Source: JAEYXS01 sp943367715
GTDB taxonomy: Bacteria > Verrucomicrobiota > Verrucomicrobiia > Limisphaerales > JAEYXS01
Length of the DNA stretch: 64,000 bases
Reading direction: 5' to 3'
Assembly (NCBI GenBank): GCA_943367715.1
Contig: CALRJY020000025.1
Location: 31,310-95,309 of the forward strand
The position numbers and the translations under genes were made by a program. Below the pieces are notes generated by a model that was given only the letters and a program-made list of their open reading frames with translations, was not told the DNA's origin and ran no database searches. Below, piece after piece: positions 35,128-43,922 of this stretch (position 1 is its first letter; the number at the start of each line of letters is the position of its first letter).

Positions 35128-36513
35128 ATGCCCGGAGAAGTCGAGGAGGTGGAGCTGGCGAAGGACCACCGCTGTTGTTTGGCGGTGGTCCTTGGTGTCC
35201 TGATGATGCTGCATTTTAGTGGGAGTGCGCGGGCGGCAGTGGAGCTGGAGTATCTGCAGCAGGACAAGCCGGCACCGTTGAAGGGGCTGGAGCAGACGAT
35301 GCGTAATCCGAGCACGATCGGGTGGGGCTATGTGTCGCTGCGACAGGTGATGACGGGGCCGGAGGAGTTTGACTGGAGCTACTTGGAGTCACGGCTCAAC
35401 AACGCGGCAAAGGTGGGCAAGATGCTGGTGCTCCGGCCGGTGATGGATCTGTATGGTGACAGCAGTGGCCCGGTGATCACGGAGGTGCCGCTTTACCTGA
35501 CCAAGATTCCGGGAGCCACGGTGGTAGTGGGGCCAACCAATCGATTTTACGGTCAACGATTCGGAACGGTGCTGCCGGTGTATACCAATGCAGTCACACG
35601 TGCGGCCATCAGCAGTTTCATCCGGGCGTTTGGCGAAAAGTATGATGGGGATCCGCGGGTCGCGTTCATCGAGGTGGGATTGCTCGGCGCGTGGGGCGAA
35701 TGGAATGACATCAAAATGATGCGCTCGCCAGAAGGCGTAGTGCCGGCGGAAATGAAGCGGGAGGTGATCCAGTTGTACAAGGAACATTTCAAGCAGACCA
35801 AAATCCTGACGCGCTGGCCGGACAAGGATATCGATGATTTTTCCACGGGTTATCATGACGACTGGTTCGCGTTCTGGAAAAAGCCGGACACGATGTATCG
35901 CAAGCAGACTAACTCCGGGCCGGTGGCTTTGATGCGCTGGCGGATGGAGCCGATGGGAGCAAGGTTGCATCCGGAGTTTGATCCAGGCGGGCAGCGGGAT
36001 AGCATGCCACCGGGGGCGATCACTCCGGCACGACTGGCGGGATTCATAGAAAGCGGGCATGTCTCCTGGGTTCGCTTCCGGGTGCACAAGCGGGAGCTGC
36101 CGAGCGGTTTGTTACTAGATCTGGAGACGCTGGTGCCGAAGATGGGTTATGAACTGTATGTGTCCCATGCCGATTGGAAACGTGACACTCGTGCCAAAAC
36201 ACTCCTGATCAGCGCGACGGTCACCAATACCGCGGTGGCCCCGTTCTATTATCCATGGCAGGTGGAGGTCGGCTTGTGGCACGATGAGAAACTGAAACAG
36301 ACGTGGCCGGTCGATTGGGACATCACGCGCATCGTACCTGGCGAAGAGGCAGTTACTTTCAGCGCGATTCTGAAGGAGTTTCCCCGGGTGCAGGGCGGCC
36401 GGCTTTTGCTGCACGTAGTGAATCCATTGAAGAGCGGCTTTCCCTTACGCTTTGCAAACAAGAGCCAAGATTTGGACATAGAGGGATGGTTAACGTTGGG
36501 GAGTGTGGAGTAG
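35128..36513 (+). CDS. Secreted TIM-barrel-like protein (DUF4832/glycoside-hydrolase-like)
   Basis: 461 residues. Signal peptide CCLAVVLGVLMMLHFSGSARA. The body follows the order of beta/alpha-barrel carbohydrate-active proteins: GWGYVSLRQVMTGPEEFDWS, MLVLRPVMDL, FIRAFGEKYDGDPRVAFIEV, GLLGAWGEWND (candidate catalytic Glu), ILTRWPDKDIDDF. It ends in an Ig-like beta domain (SATVTNTAVAPFYYPWQVEV), as in DUF4832 proteins. Substrate unknown, probably a polysaccharide outside the cytoplasm. The family assignment is by motif resemblance and is moderate. Confidence 0.7.
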   Translation: MPGEVEEVELAKDHRCCLAVVLGVLMMLHFSGSARAAVELEYLQQDKPAPLKGLEQTMRNPSTIGWGYVSLRQVMTGPEEFDWSYLESRLNNAAKVGKMLVLRPVMDLYGDSSGPVITEVPLYLTKIPGATVVVGPTNRFYGQRFGTVLPVYTNAVTRAAISSFIRAFGEKYDGDPRVAFIEVGLLGAWGEWNDIKMMRSPEGVVPAEMKREVIQLYKEHFKQTKILTRWPDKDIDDFSTGYHDDWFAFWKKPDTMYRKQTNSGPVALMRWRMEPMGARLHPEFDPGGQRDSMPPGAITPARLAGFIESGHVSWVRFRVHKRELPSGLLLDLETLVPKMGYELYVSHADWKRDTRAKTLLISATVTNTAVAPFYYPWQVEVGLWHDEKLKQTWPVDWDITRIVPGEEAVTFSAILKEFPRVQGGRLLLHVVNPLKSGFPLRFANKSQDLDIEGWLTLGSVE

Positions 36514-36837
36514 GTGCCCCAGCCACGAGAGTCCAAATGTCCCGATGTGCAGGGGACATAAACTGATCTTAATAAAAGGAACTCGCGCCCGCTTCTTCAG
36601 ATTTTCCCAAGGACAATTCATCGCCGAATCGGTTTCGTAAATTCATCAAAGACGCCGTGAAGAGATACCGATGCTCGCATGCGTAACCCGTTGAATCCGT
36701 TGGTGCAACGCCGACGGTGGGGTCAGATATGTGGGGCGATAGGTAGATTACCCTATGGCAGGCAAGTGGTTACTGAGCCTACGTTGCTGATATAGGGAAG
36801 AGAAGAATCTTTCCTAGAAGTAACAACAAAACCAATT
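36514..36837. other. Intergenic region with one hairpin
   Basis: ATGTCCC (36537-36543) pairs with GGGACAT (36553-36559), a likely factor-independent pause or terminator after the previous gene, though without a long T tract. The remainder up to the PRC-barrel gene shows no ORF of interest and no repeat copy. Confidence 0.45.
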
Positions 36838-38268
36838 ATGAAACGCAACCTACAAACCATTATCTGTGCTTCGGCTGCCTCAGTCATGGCATTCGCAGTC
36901 CAAGCACAGGACAGCAATCCTAATAGCCGAACGGAACGACCTTTTGAGGGAGACCGCCAAACCCAGACGGAGCGTCAGTCCGCCCGGGAACGCTCGCAGG
37001 AGCGACGTGCTGACCGTCTGAATGGCGCGGCCAAAGCCAGCGATCTGATCGGCATGACGGTGAAGAACTATCAAGATGACAAACTCGGCAAGGTGGAAGA
37101 ACTCGCGGTGGATGTGGAATCCGGCCGCGTAGTTCAAGTGATCCTTTCCGTGGGCGGCATCGCCGGTATCGGCGACCGTCAAATCGCGGTGCCTCCTTCC
37201 GCCCTGCACCACGATGTGGCCCAGAAAGTAGTGCATCTCGATTCAACGAAGGACCGGCTGAAAGCCGCGCCGAAGTTTGAGATGTCCAAGTGGAACGAGT
37301 ATTCCGCCACGAATCATCTGCGGACGGTTTACGGCTATTACGGCGAAGAACCGGCGCTGACGTTCATCGAGAATGACCGCGCCGATCGCAATGCGCCCGA
37401 TACGATCTCGGTCCGTCGCCCGGATGGCACGTGGGAAAACCGCACGGAGCATCAAGCGCGCACCATGATCCCGTCGTCACGCCTGGCCCAAGTCCAGAAG
37501 GCGAGCAAAGTCATCGGCATGTCCGTGAAGAACAAGCAGGATGAGAAACTGGGTGATGTGAACAACCTGCTGGTGGATCTCACCTCCGGTCGCATTGTTG
37601 CCGTCGTCGTCTCCTCGGGCGGGTTCATCGGGCTCGGTGATGATTTGAGCGCAGTGCCTTCCTCGGCGTTGAGTTACAATGCCGACCGCAATGCCCTGCA
37701 ACTCGATGCGACCAAAGATACGCTGAGCCGCGCGCCGCACTTCAAGTCCAACCAATGGCCTGACTTCAGCGAGCCGACCTATGCGAGCAGCGTGTATCGC
37801 ACCTACAATGTGGAACCCTACTTCCGCACGGATGCCACGGTTAACAACGAACTGGACCGCACGGCCCGGAACGTCGAACGCAATGTGGACCGCACCGTCG
37901 ACCGCACGGCTCGTGAAATCGACAAGACGATGAAGCCGACGGATGTGGACAATACGGCGCGCAATGAACGTGATCGTAATGATGCGACGTTGACGCCGGT
38001 GGACCAAGGTACCTCGAAAGCCGACATCGACACCACGACACAAATCCGCAAGGAGATCATCGCCACGAAGAGCCTGTCCATCAAGGCCCAGAACGTGAAG
38101 GTCATCAGTAACAACGGCAAGGTCACCTTGCGCGGCCCGGTGGATACGGCGGAGGAGAAGAAGATGATCGGCGACATCGCCAACCGGATCGCCCGCACGG
38201 AGAATGTGAGCAACCAGCTCGAAGTGAAACTCACCCCTACTGGTCGCAGCCAGGACGGTCGTAAGTAA
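36838..38268 (+). CDS. Exported protein with two PRC-barrel domains and a BON domain
   Basis: 476 residues. Signal peptide (ICASAASVMAFAVQA|QDS), then a charged R/E/Q-rich stretch. PRC-barrel 1 is at about 65-130 (KASDLIGMTVKNYQDDKLGKV) and PRC-barrel 2 at about 220-285 (KASKVIGMSVKNKQDEKLGD); these are clear tandem duplicates. A low-complexity DRT/NVER segment leads to a C-terminal BON domain (SIKAQNVKVISNNGKVTLRG). BON domains bind membranes, and such proteins are often osmotic- or envelope-stress-induced. Probably cotranscribed with the glycine-rich protein 37 nt downstream. Confidence 0.88.
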   Translation: MKRNLQTIICASAASVMAFAVQAQDSNPNSRTERPFEGDRQTQTERQSARERSQERRADRLNGAAKASDLIGMTVKNYQDDKLGKVEELAVDVESGRVVQVILSVGGIAGIGDRQIAVPPSALHHDVAQKVVHLDSTKDRLKAAPKFEMSKWNEYSATNHLRTVYGYYGEEPALTFIENDRADRNAPDTISVRRPDGTWENRTEHQARTMIPSSRLAQVQKASKVIGMSVKNKQDEKLGDVNNLLVDLTSGRIVAVVVSSGGFIGLGDDLSAVPSSALSYNADRNALQLDATKDTLSRAPHFKSNQWPDFSEPTYASSVYRTYNVEPYFRTDATVNNELDRTARNVERNVDRTVDRTAREIDKTMKPTDVDNTARNERDRNDATLTPVDQGTSKADIDTTTQIRKEIIATKSLSIKAQNVKVISNNGKVTLRGPVDTAEEKKMIGDIANRIARTENVSNQLEVKLTPTGRSQDGRK

Positions 38269-38305
38269 AACCCAACATCAACACAAACAAAGAAAGATAA
38301 ATACC

Positions 38306-38872
38306 ATGTCAAAGAAATCTGTATTCGGTATCGCGACGTCCCTGAACCAGGCTGACCGCATCGTGGACCAGCTCAAGAGCGCGAACTTCTCGAACAACGA
38401 CATCTCGGTGCTGTTTCCCGACAAGGAGACGAGCCGCGACTTCGCCCACGAGAAGAACACGAAAGCACCGGAAGGTGCCGTCACGGGCGCCAGCACGGGC
38501 GGTGTCATCGGCGGTGCGTTGGGTTGGGTTGCCGGCATCGGTGCGCTGGCCATTCCCGGAGTGGGACCGTTCATCGCAGCCGGCCCGATCATGGCGGCGC
38601 TCAGCGGTGCGGCCATCGGTGCGGCAGCAGGCGGAATCGCCGGCGGCCTGATCGGCCTTGGAATCCCGGAACTGGAAGCCAAGCGTTATGAAGGCAAGGT
38701 CCGCGCGGGCAACATCCTGATCTCGGTGCATACCGAGAACTCGGACGAGATCAAACGTGCGAAGGAAATCTTCGAGAACGCCGGTGCCCAGGACGTGTGC
38801 ACCACGGGCGAAGCCTCGACGCCTGACGAAAGCAAAGCAGACAAGAAGGCGCGCGAAGCCGCACGCCGCTAA
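38306..38872 (+). CDS. General-stress-type protein with glycine-zipper hydrophobic core
   Basis: 188 residues. An N-terminal alpha/beta segment (SVFGIATSLNQADRIVDQLK, DISVLFPD) resembles the YflT/GSP17M kind of stress protein. The middle (about 55-120) is a Gly/Ala-rich hydrophobic hairpin with GASTGGVIGGALGW and GAAIGAAAGGIAGGLIG, which could insert in membrane. The C-terminal domain (NILISVHTENSDEIKRAKEI) repeats the small alpha/beta fold. A strong terminator follows. Pairing with the PRC/BON protein suggests a shared stress role, which is inference. Confidence 0.75.
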   Translation: MSKKSVFGIATSLNQADRIVDQLKSANFSNNDISVLFPDKETSRDFAHEKNTKAPEGAVTGASTGGVIGGALGWVAGIGALAIPGVGPFIAAGPIMAALSGAAIGAAAGGIAGGLIGLGIPELEAKRYEGKVRAGNILISVHTENSDEIKRAKEIFENAGAQDVCTTGEASTPDESKADKKAREAARR

Positions 38873-38886
38873 GCAAATCGATTCAT

Positions 38887-38923
38887 CCCTGCGGCCGGTT
38901 CAGCCGGTCGCAGGGCTTTTTTT
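38887..38923 (+). terminator. Strong rho-independent terminator
   Basis: CCCTGCG (38887-38893) and CGCAGGG (38909-38915) with an inner CCGG/CCGG pair make a stem of about 11 bp followed by CTTTTTTT. It ends the PRC/BON and stress-protein unit and lies just before the DUF748-like gene. Confidence 0.92.
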
Positions 38924-38946
38924 GTCCGGCCCATCAGGAATGACCG

Positions 38947-40131
38947 ATGAAACACAGCAGCGACACGACCCGACCGACGGGAGAGGTGACCAAACGGAAA
39001 AGGCATCCGGGCTGGCGAAGGCTGGGAATATTCCTGATCGTGCTGGTCACAGTGCTGGCGATAGGTCGGTTGTTTCTGCCGATGTTCGTGCGGGATTATG
39101 TGAATCGGACCTTGGATAAGAATCCGATGTATGATGGCACCATCGGCGATGTGCGCATTCATCTGTGGCGCGGGGCTTACTCCATCGAGGAGGTAAAGAT
39201 CAACAAGACGGCGGGTAGCGTGCCGGTGCCTTTTTTTGCAGGGAAACGGGTGGATTTTGCCATCGAATGGAAAGCGCTGTGGAACCGGAGGATCGTGGGA
39301 CGCGTCCACATGCTGGAACCAGAATTGAATTTCGTGGATGCGCCGGATGAGGGTGATTCGCAATCGGGCACGGGGGCTCCTTGGCTGGAGATGATCAAGG
39401 ATCTTTTCCCTTTCAAAATCAACAGTGCGGTGATTGAGAATGGTTCCATCCATTTCCGCGCGTATCAGATGGCGCGGCCGGTGGATGTGTATATCTCCAA
39501 GGTAGAAGGCAAGATCGATAATCTGGGCAACATCCGGGACGAGACCACGCCGTTGGTTTCCACGGTGGAAGCGAAAGGGTTGGTGATGGATCATGCCAAG
39601 TTTGAATACAAGATGACGCTCGATCCGTTCGCGTACCGGCCGACGTTTCACATGGCCTTGCAACTTTTGGGTTTGGACGTGACGCGTATCAATGATCTGG
39701 CGTTGGCTTACGGGAAATTTGATTTCAAGCGCGGTTACTTCGATCTGGTGTTGGAGACGGATGTGCAGGAGGGGTTGATCTCTGGTTATGCGAAGCCGTT
39801 GTTCCGCAACCTGAAGGTGTTCAGCATCACAGAAGATATCGAGGAGGGAAACGTGCTGCACTTTTTCTGGCAGGCTTTGGTGGGTGGGGTGACGTTCGTT
39901 TTCAAGAATCATCAACGGGACCAGTTTGGTACGCTCATCCCTTTCTCGGGTGATGCAACGGGGGCGACGTCGGCGGATATCTTTGCGACTCTGGGGAATA
40001 TTTTAAGGAACGCGTTCATCCGCGCTTACCTGCCGAGGCTGGAGGGTGGACAGCAGGCGGTGGGGAATCTTAATTTTGAACCGCCGGAGTTCACCGATCC
40101 CATCTCTGCTGGAGATGGTGAGCAACCGTAG
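38947..40131 (+). CDS. AsmA/DUF748-like membrane-anchored protein
   Basis: 394 residues. A basic N-terminus precedes one TM (LGIFLIVLVTVLAIGRLFLP), followed by a periplasmic region starting VRDYVNRTLDKNPMYDGTIG. That start, and later VDFAIEWKALWNRRIVGRV and ALAYGKFDFKRGYFDLVLE, are typical of DUF748, an AsmA-related family linked to outer-membrane lipid handling. It is about half the size of the longest DUF748 proteins. Its stop codon is within the ribosome-binding region of the following globin lipoprotein, so the two are likely cotranscribed. Confidence 0.82.
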   Translation: MKHSSDTTRPTGEVTKRKRHPGWRRLGIFLIVLVTVLAIGRLFLPMFVRDYVNRTLDKNPMYDGTIGDVRIHLWRGAYSIEEVKINKTAGSVPVPFFAGKRVDFAIEWKALWNRRIVGRVHMLEPELNFVDAPDEGDSQSGTGAPWLEMIKDLFPFKINSAVIENGSIHFRAYQMARPVDVYISKVEGKIDNLGNIRDETTPLVSTVEAKGLVMDHAKFEYKMTLDPFAYRPTFHMALQLLGLDVTRINDLALAYGKFDFKRGYFDLVLETDVQEGLISGYAKPLFRNLKVFSITEDIEEGNVLHFFWQALVGGVTFVFKNHQRDQFGTLIPFSGDATGATSADIFATLGNILRNAFIRAYLPRLEGGQQAVGNLNFEPPEFTDPISAGDGEQP

Positions 40132-40138
40132 GAAACTT

Positions 40139-40855
40139 ATGAAAATGAAGAGTTTGAACAATCTCGGGAGCATGACATGGCGTCTGCTCATCGTGGGTGT
40201 GCTGTCCGTGAGTTTAACCGGCCTCGTCGGCTGCGGGACGAAAAAGAGCGCGAAGAAACGCGATGATTTTTTCACGTCCGGCAGCCGCGAGGCCGACCAG
40301 CGCGCCAGCCAGCGCATGGCCAAAGATCAGCAACTGGCGGGAACTGGCGAAGGCAGCGGCGAGAAGGGCGTGAAGAAGGCCGAGGTGACCGATGGGGGAA
40401 CCAATGGCGTCACCGGAGCCCAGGTGGAAGGCAAGCTGGCGTTATTTGACCGACTGGGCGGCGAGGCGGGCATCAAGGCGATCATCGATGATTTTACGCC
40501 ACGTGTGTTGCAAGATCCGCGGGTGAACTGGGATCGCTCAGACGTGAAGGGCAAAGGGGTGGCATTCATCCGCAAGGATGGGCCGGAGCCGTGGACGGCG
40601 GATGACCGAACGGTAGCGACATTGAAGAGGCATCTGGTGCAGTTCCTGGTGCTGGCCACGGGAGGACCGGCGAAGTATGACGGCAAGGACATGCGGGAAA
40701 CGCATGCGAAGATGCGGATCGGGAATCCGGAGTTTGATGCGGTGCTGGGCGACCTGAAAGCCTCGCTGGACCGGCTGAAAATCCCGAACAAAGAGCAGAA
40801 GGAACTGCTTTCGATCGTGGAGAGCACACGGCCGCAGATCGTGACGGAACGATAG
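40139..40855 (+). CDS. Group 1 truncated haemoglobin as a lipoprotein
   Basis: 238 residues from ATG 40139, with TAGGAAAC just upstream; the longer ORF start overlaps the previous gene. The signal peptide ends LTGLVG|C, a lipobox, so the protein is exported and lipidated. A charged 80-residue linker leads to a trHbI domain: LFDRLGGEAGIKAIIDDF, LVQFLVLATGGP, YDGKDMRETHAKMRIG (proximal His in THAKM) and FDAVLGDLKASLDRL. Most truncated globins are cytosolic NO dioxygenases or O2 binders; a lipid-anchored one would work at the envelope. It forms a two-gene unit with the DUF748-like protein. Confidence 0.88.
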   Translation: MKMKSLNNLGSMTWRLLIVGVLSVSLTGLVGCGTKKSAKKRDDFFTSGSREADQRASQRMAKDQQLAGTGEGSGEKGVKKAEVTDGGTNGVTGAQVEGKLALFDRLGGEAGIKAIIDDFTPRVLQDPRVNWDRSDVKGKGVAFIRKDGPEPWTADDRTVATLKRHLVQFLVLATGGPAKYDGKDMRETHAKMRIGNPEFDAVLGDLKASLDRLKIPNKEQKELLSIVESTRPQIVTER

Positions 40856-40938
40856 GCCGAAGTTCGGCTTCCTTATTTGAAGAGTAGTGGGGTTTGGTGA
40901 TCCTTAAAAACACTAGGCCTGCATCTGCTTAAGGAAAT

Positions 40939-40968
40939 TGCTGCGGGTTGGGACAACCCGCGCTCCAC
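40939..40968. repeat. Small dispersed hairpin, family R3 copy 1
   Basis: TTGCTGCGGGTTG-GGA-CAACCCG forms a 7-bp hairpin (40944-40960). The same TTGCTGCGGGTTG hairpin occurs at 51221-51243. On the minus strand it directly follows the stop of the 88-residue gene, so it may also end that transcript. Confidence 0.7.
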
Positions 40969-41235
40969 TTACAGGTCGGAGCCGAAGTGGTTGGTGAAGA
41001 CGAGGTAAACGAGGAGGCCGCTGCCGAGGACGAGGCCGACATAGGCGATGAGTTTGAAGCGGGAGACGCCGTTGTCATCGACGCCTTCGGGATCGTCCGG
41101 AAAATGAGAGATGCCGTCGTGTTTGCGGGAGGATTCCGAGAGGCAGCCGGTGAAGTCGCTGCGGTCATCGAAGAAGTCTTTGAAAAAGAGCGCGGCGGTC
41201 AGCAGGGACACGGTGATGGAAATGACCAAAATCAT
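40969..41235 (-). CDS. Small two-TM membrane protein
   Basis: 88 residues. One TM at each end (ILVISITVSLLTAALFF and LIAYVGLVLGSGLLVYLVF) flanks a charged loop. Real-gene status rests on this clean two-helix topology, the fitting size, and the hairpin right after its stop. The overlapping plus-strand ORF is a shadow of the sulfatase. No family recognised. Confidence 0.65.
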   Translation of the reverse strand: MILVISITVSLLTAALFFKDFFDDRSDFTGCLSESSRKHDGISHFPDDPEGVDDNGVSRFKLIAYVGLVLGSGLLVYLVFTNHFGSDL

Positions 41236-41350
41236 CTGGGCGTAAAGGCGATAACAGCAATCGGGTCGTTCAGTTTTTCACGGACACGGTTCGGGGAAGA
41301 TATTCGGGGGAAAAGCGGACGTTGGCGAGACGATTTGCAGGGCGGGAGGC

Positions 41351-41423
41351 GGTGGGCTACGGCGGACCTTGCGGACTTCCGGCTGGAAGCCGGCAGCACG
41401 GGTCGCGTGCTTCGTCGCGGTTC
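41351..41423. repeat. Dispersed repeat family R2, copy 2
   Basis: Aligns without gaps to 7344-7416. It ends at the first two bases of the sulfatase stop codon (minus strand), so it forms the entire immediate 3' flank of that gene and carries a CCGGCTGGAAGCCGG hairpin. Confidence 0.8.
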
Positions 41424-42984
41424 AAGGGCGATTTTCGGAACGGCGGAAGAAATCAGGTGGGAAGGGGGCTGGTTGGCTTTTCTCGGGGTGGCGCCAAGGG
41501 TAGACGGTGCCGCGATCGCGGAGGAGGGGCAGGTTCTCGCCGTGGGTTTGTTCCAGAAGGTCGAAGAGCTGGGTGTTCATCTGTTTCACGCGGTCTTGCT
41601 GGCTCGCATGGGCGATGAGGTTCTGGCGTTCCTGCGGATCGGCCTGGAGGTCGTAGAGTTCGTTGATGTCCCAGAGGCCGTGGTAGCGGATGTATTTGTA
41701 GCGCTCACCGACGAGGGCGTGCATGGTGGGCGTCTGGGGATAGTTCTGTTCCCAATAGTATTCGTAGAGGATGTTTTCACGCCATTTGGTTTGCTTGCCT
41801 TGCAAGAGGGGCAGGAAGCTGCGGCCATCCATGTTGGTGGGAGGTTTCAATCCGGCGAATTCGAGGAGCGTGGGAGCGATGTCGATATTGGCGACGGTCT
41901 GGGAAATGGTCGTGCCGGGTTTCAGCACGGCGGGGCAGTGCATGAGGAGGGGGACACGAAGGGAGGCTTCGTAGGCGGTGCGTTTATCGATGAGGCCGTG
42001 CTCGCCAAACTGGAAGCCGTTGTCGCCCATGTAAACGAAGAGGGTGGAATCGAGCTGTTGGTTTTGTTCGAGCCACTTAAAGATGCGGCCGAGATTGTCG
42101 TCGACGGCGAGGAGGGCTTCGCAGTAGCGGTGGTAGTAGGTGGCGAGATCGAAGTCGGGGAGGTTGTAGCCGAAGTCGGCGCCGTGGCGGCTATTCCGCT
42201 GGTTGCGCAACCACATGGGTTTGTCGGCGAAGTTCTCGGGGGTGTTGGCCAGCGAGGCAGGGGGAGTGAAGGGCTTGTCCTGGTAGCGATCCTTGTGGCG
42301 GTCATGTGGGACGAAGTCCGAGTGGACGGCCTTGTGCGAGATGTAGGCGAAGAAGGGTTTGTCTGACTTGCGGGTGTTCAGCCAGTCGATGGCGTAATCG
42401 GTGAGTTCATCGGTGATGTAGCCTTTTTGCGGGACGCGTTGTTTGCCGTTGATGTTGAAGCCGTCGTAAGCGGTTTGCGGGACGACGCGAGAGGTGCCGC
42501 GGCCATCAGGCCAGTAGCTGCCCTGGCCTTTGAAGACGACCCAGTGGTTGAAGCCGCGTTGGGGTTCATCCGTTTCTCCCATGTGCCATTTGCCGAAGAA
42601 GGCGGTGTCGTAACCGGCCTTCTGCAGATACTGCGGGAAGAAAGTTAGCGCGGGTGAGACGGGATTGTAGTTATCCACCACACGATGGTTGTGCGCGTAG
42701 AGGCCGGTGAGGATGGAGGCGCGGCTGGGAGAGCAAAGCGAGGTGGTGACCATCGCTTTCGGAAAATGGACGCCTTTTTTGGCGAGACGATCTAGGTGCG
42801 GTGTCTCCAGCCAGGGATGGCCCAGAAAGCCCATGGCATCGTAGCGATGGTCATCGGCGAGGACGAAGATGATGTTGCGCGGTTTGCCGCCGGGTAGTTT
42901 TGGGAGTTTCAGGTCGGCGGCGGAGACAGTGCCGGAGAGCGAAAGTCCGAGCAGCAAGAGCAAGAAACGAAAGTTAAAGATCAT
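41422..42984 (-). CDS. Exported type I sulfatase
   Basis: 520 residues. Signal peptide FLLLLLGLSLSGTVSA. The metal site begins NIIFVLADDHRYDA. The formylglycine motif is CSPSRASILTG with Cys84 as the residue to be oxidised. Further motifs: GYDTAFFGKWHMGE, HKAVHSDFVPH, FVYMGDNGFQFGEHGLIDKR, and the late PTLLEFAGL. The enzyme should hydrolyse a sulfate ester outside the cytoplasm, as in Verrucomicrobia that degrade sulfated polymers. Activation requires an FGE enzyme, which is not encoded here. The 472-codon plus-strand frame opposite is a shadow. Confidence 0.95.
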   Translation of the reverse strand: MIFNFRFLLLLLGLSLSGTVSAADLKLPKLPGGKPRNIIFVLADDHRYDAMGFLGHPWLETPHLDRLAKKGVHFPKAMVTTSLCSPSRASILTGLYAHNHRVVDNYNPVSPALTFFPQYLQKAGYDTAFFGKWHMGETDEPQRGFNHWVVFKGQGSYWPDGRGTSRVVPQTAYDGFNINGKQRVPQKGYITDELTDYAIDWLNTRKSDKPFFAYISHKAVHSDFVPHDRHKDRYQDKPFTPPASLANTPENFADKPMWLRNQRNSRHGADFGYNLPDFDLATYYHRYCEALLAVDDNLGRIFKWLEQNQQLDSTLFVYMGDNGFQFGEHGLIDKRTAYEASLRVPLLMHCPAVLKPGTTISQTVANIDIAPTLLEFAGLKPPTNMDGRSFLPLLQGKQTKWRENILYEYYWEQNYPQTPTMHALVGERYKYIRYHGLWDINELYDLQADPQERQNLIAHASQQDRVKQMNTQLFDLLEQTHGENLPLLRDRGTVYPWRHPEKSQPAPFPPDFFRRSENRP

Positions 42985-43002
42985 GGTCGGTGCAGAGGAG
43001 GG

Positions 43003-43665
43003 TTAAATGGGTTTCCAACCGCCGAAGAGGGCGAAGCGGAAGGAGCGATAGAAACAGTCGGCATCCGCAAAGCCAAGTTCGGTGAGCCATTGAATCTGGT
43101 CACTGGCGGGGGCGCACTGGTCGTAGCTCATGCGTTGAATAGCACCGGCGATCTCGGCGTCAGAACTGCCAAGCGCACGTGCGCGATCAAGATGGACGGA
43201 CTCGAACAGTTTTTGCAGGCGGGGGCTGCGGCCCGAAACTTGTTCGGCGTTCAGAAAGAGGCCGCCGGGGGCCAGGGCGGAAAGAATGCGGGAGTAGAGG
43301 GCGCGTTTATCCGCGTCGTTGAGATGATGGATGGCCAAGGCGGATACGATGGCATCAAACGGGCCGGATGGTAACTGGGCATCGAGCGGTTGGACGAGAA
43401 GGTGGAGCTGGTGACCAGGGAGGCGTTTGGTGGCCTGCTGCAACATGTCCGCGGAAGCATCGAGCAAATGGAGTTGTGCGGTGGGCCGACGCTCAGCGAT
43501 GGCGGCAGAAAGAATGCCGGTGCCAGCGCCTAGGTCCAAAATGCGGGGTGATTCCGGGCAAAAGCGGGCGATGAGTTCGCCGACGGTACCGTAAAATTCA
43601 TCGAAGCAAGGGATGAGGCGGCGGCGTTCGGTATCGTAGGTAGAGGCGTTCCAAATGGTGCTCAT
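43003..43665 (-). CDS. Class I SAM-dependent methyltransferase
   Basis: 220 residues from the Met at 43665; the ORF continues 43 codons upstream, but the longer N-terminus is Pro-rich and un-family-like. Motif I is ILDLGAGTGILSAAIAER, then LHLLDASADMLQ, a post-I DAIVSALAIHHL, and LAPGGLFLNAEQV. The closing CFYRSFRFALFGGWKP is common in this methyltransferase subfamily. Substrate unknown. It lies 18 nt before the sulfatase start on the same strand, so the two may be cotranscribed. Confidence 0.87.
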   Translation of the reverse strand: MSTIWNASTYDTERRRLIPCFDEFYGTVGELIARFCPESPRILDLGAGTGILSAAIAERRPTAQLHLLDASADMLQQATKRLPGHQLHLLVQPLDAQLPSGPFDAIVSALAIHHLNDADKRALYSRILSALAPGGLFLNAEQVSGRSPRLQKLFESVHLDRARALGSSDAEIAGAIQRMSYDQCAPASDQIQWLTELGFADADCFYRSFRFALFGGWKPI

Positions 43666-43922
43666 GGAAAGTATCGCGTAGTGGCTCCAAGGGATAAGGC
43701 CCGATGGTCTGGGGGGCAAGGGGAAAGGGTGGGGAAACATCGGACAGCGAAGCAGGGGATTATGACAGAAGAGCGCGAAGGAACGGTCCAACAAGGGAAA
43801 CGTTCGGTTTGGCGGTTACGCCGGAGCAGGTGTTAGCAAGGATTGAGTTTGTTAGGCGGGACGAGATAGTGGGCGAAACCAATGGTGGAAGCGGAGTTGG
43901 AATGCTGTAATCTAAAGGAGTC

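Noticed and set aside
40948..42366. 472-codon plus-strand ORF opposite the sulfatase
   Set aside because: Its sequence is Gly/Val/Glu-rich without domain character, and the minus strand encodes an unmistakable sulfatase plus a small membrane protein; it is a shadow of GC-rich codon use.
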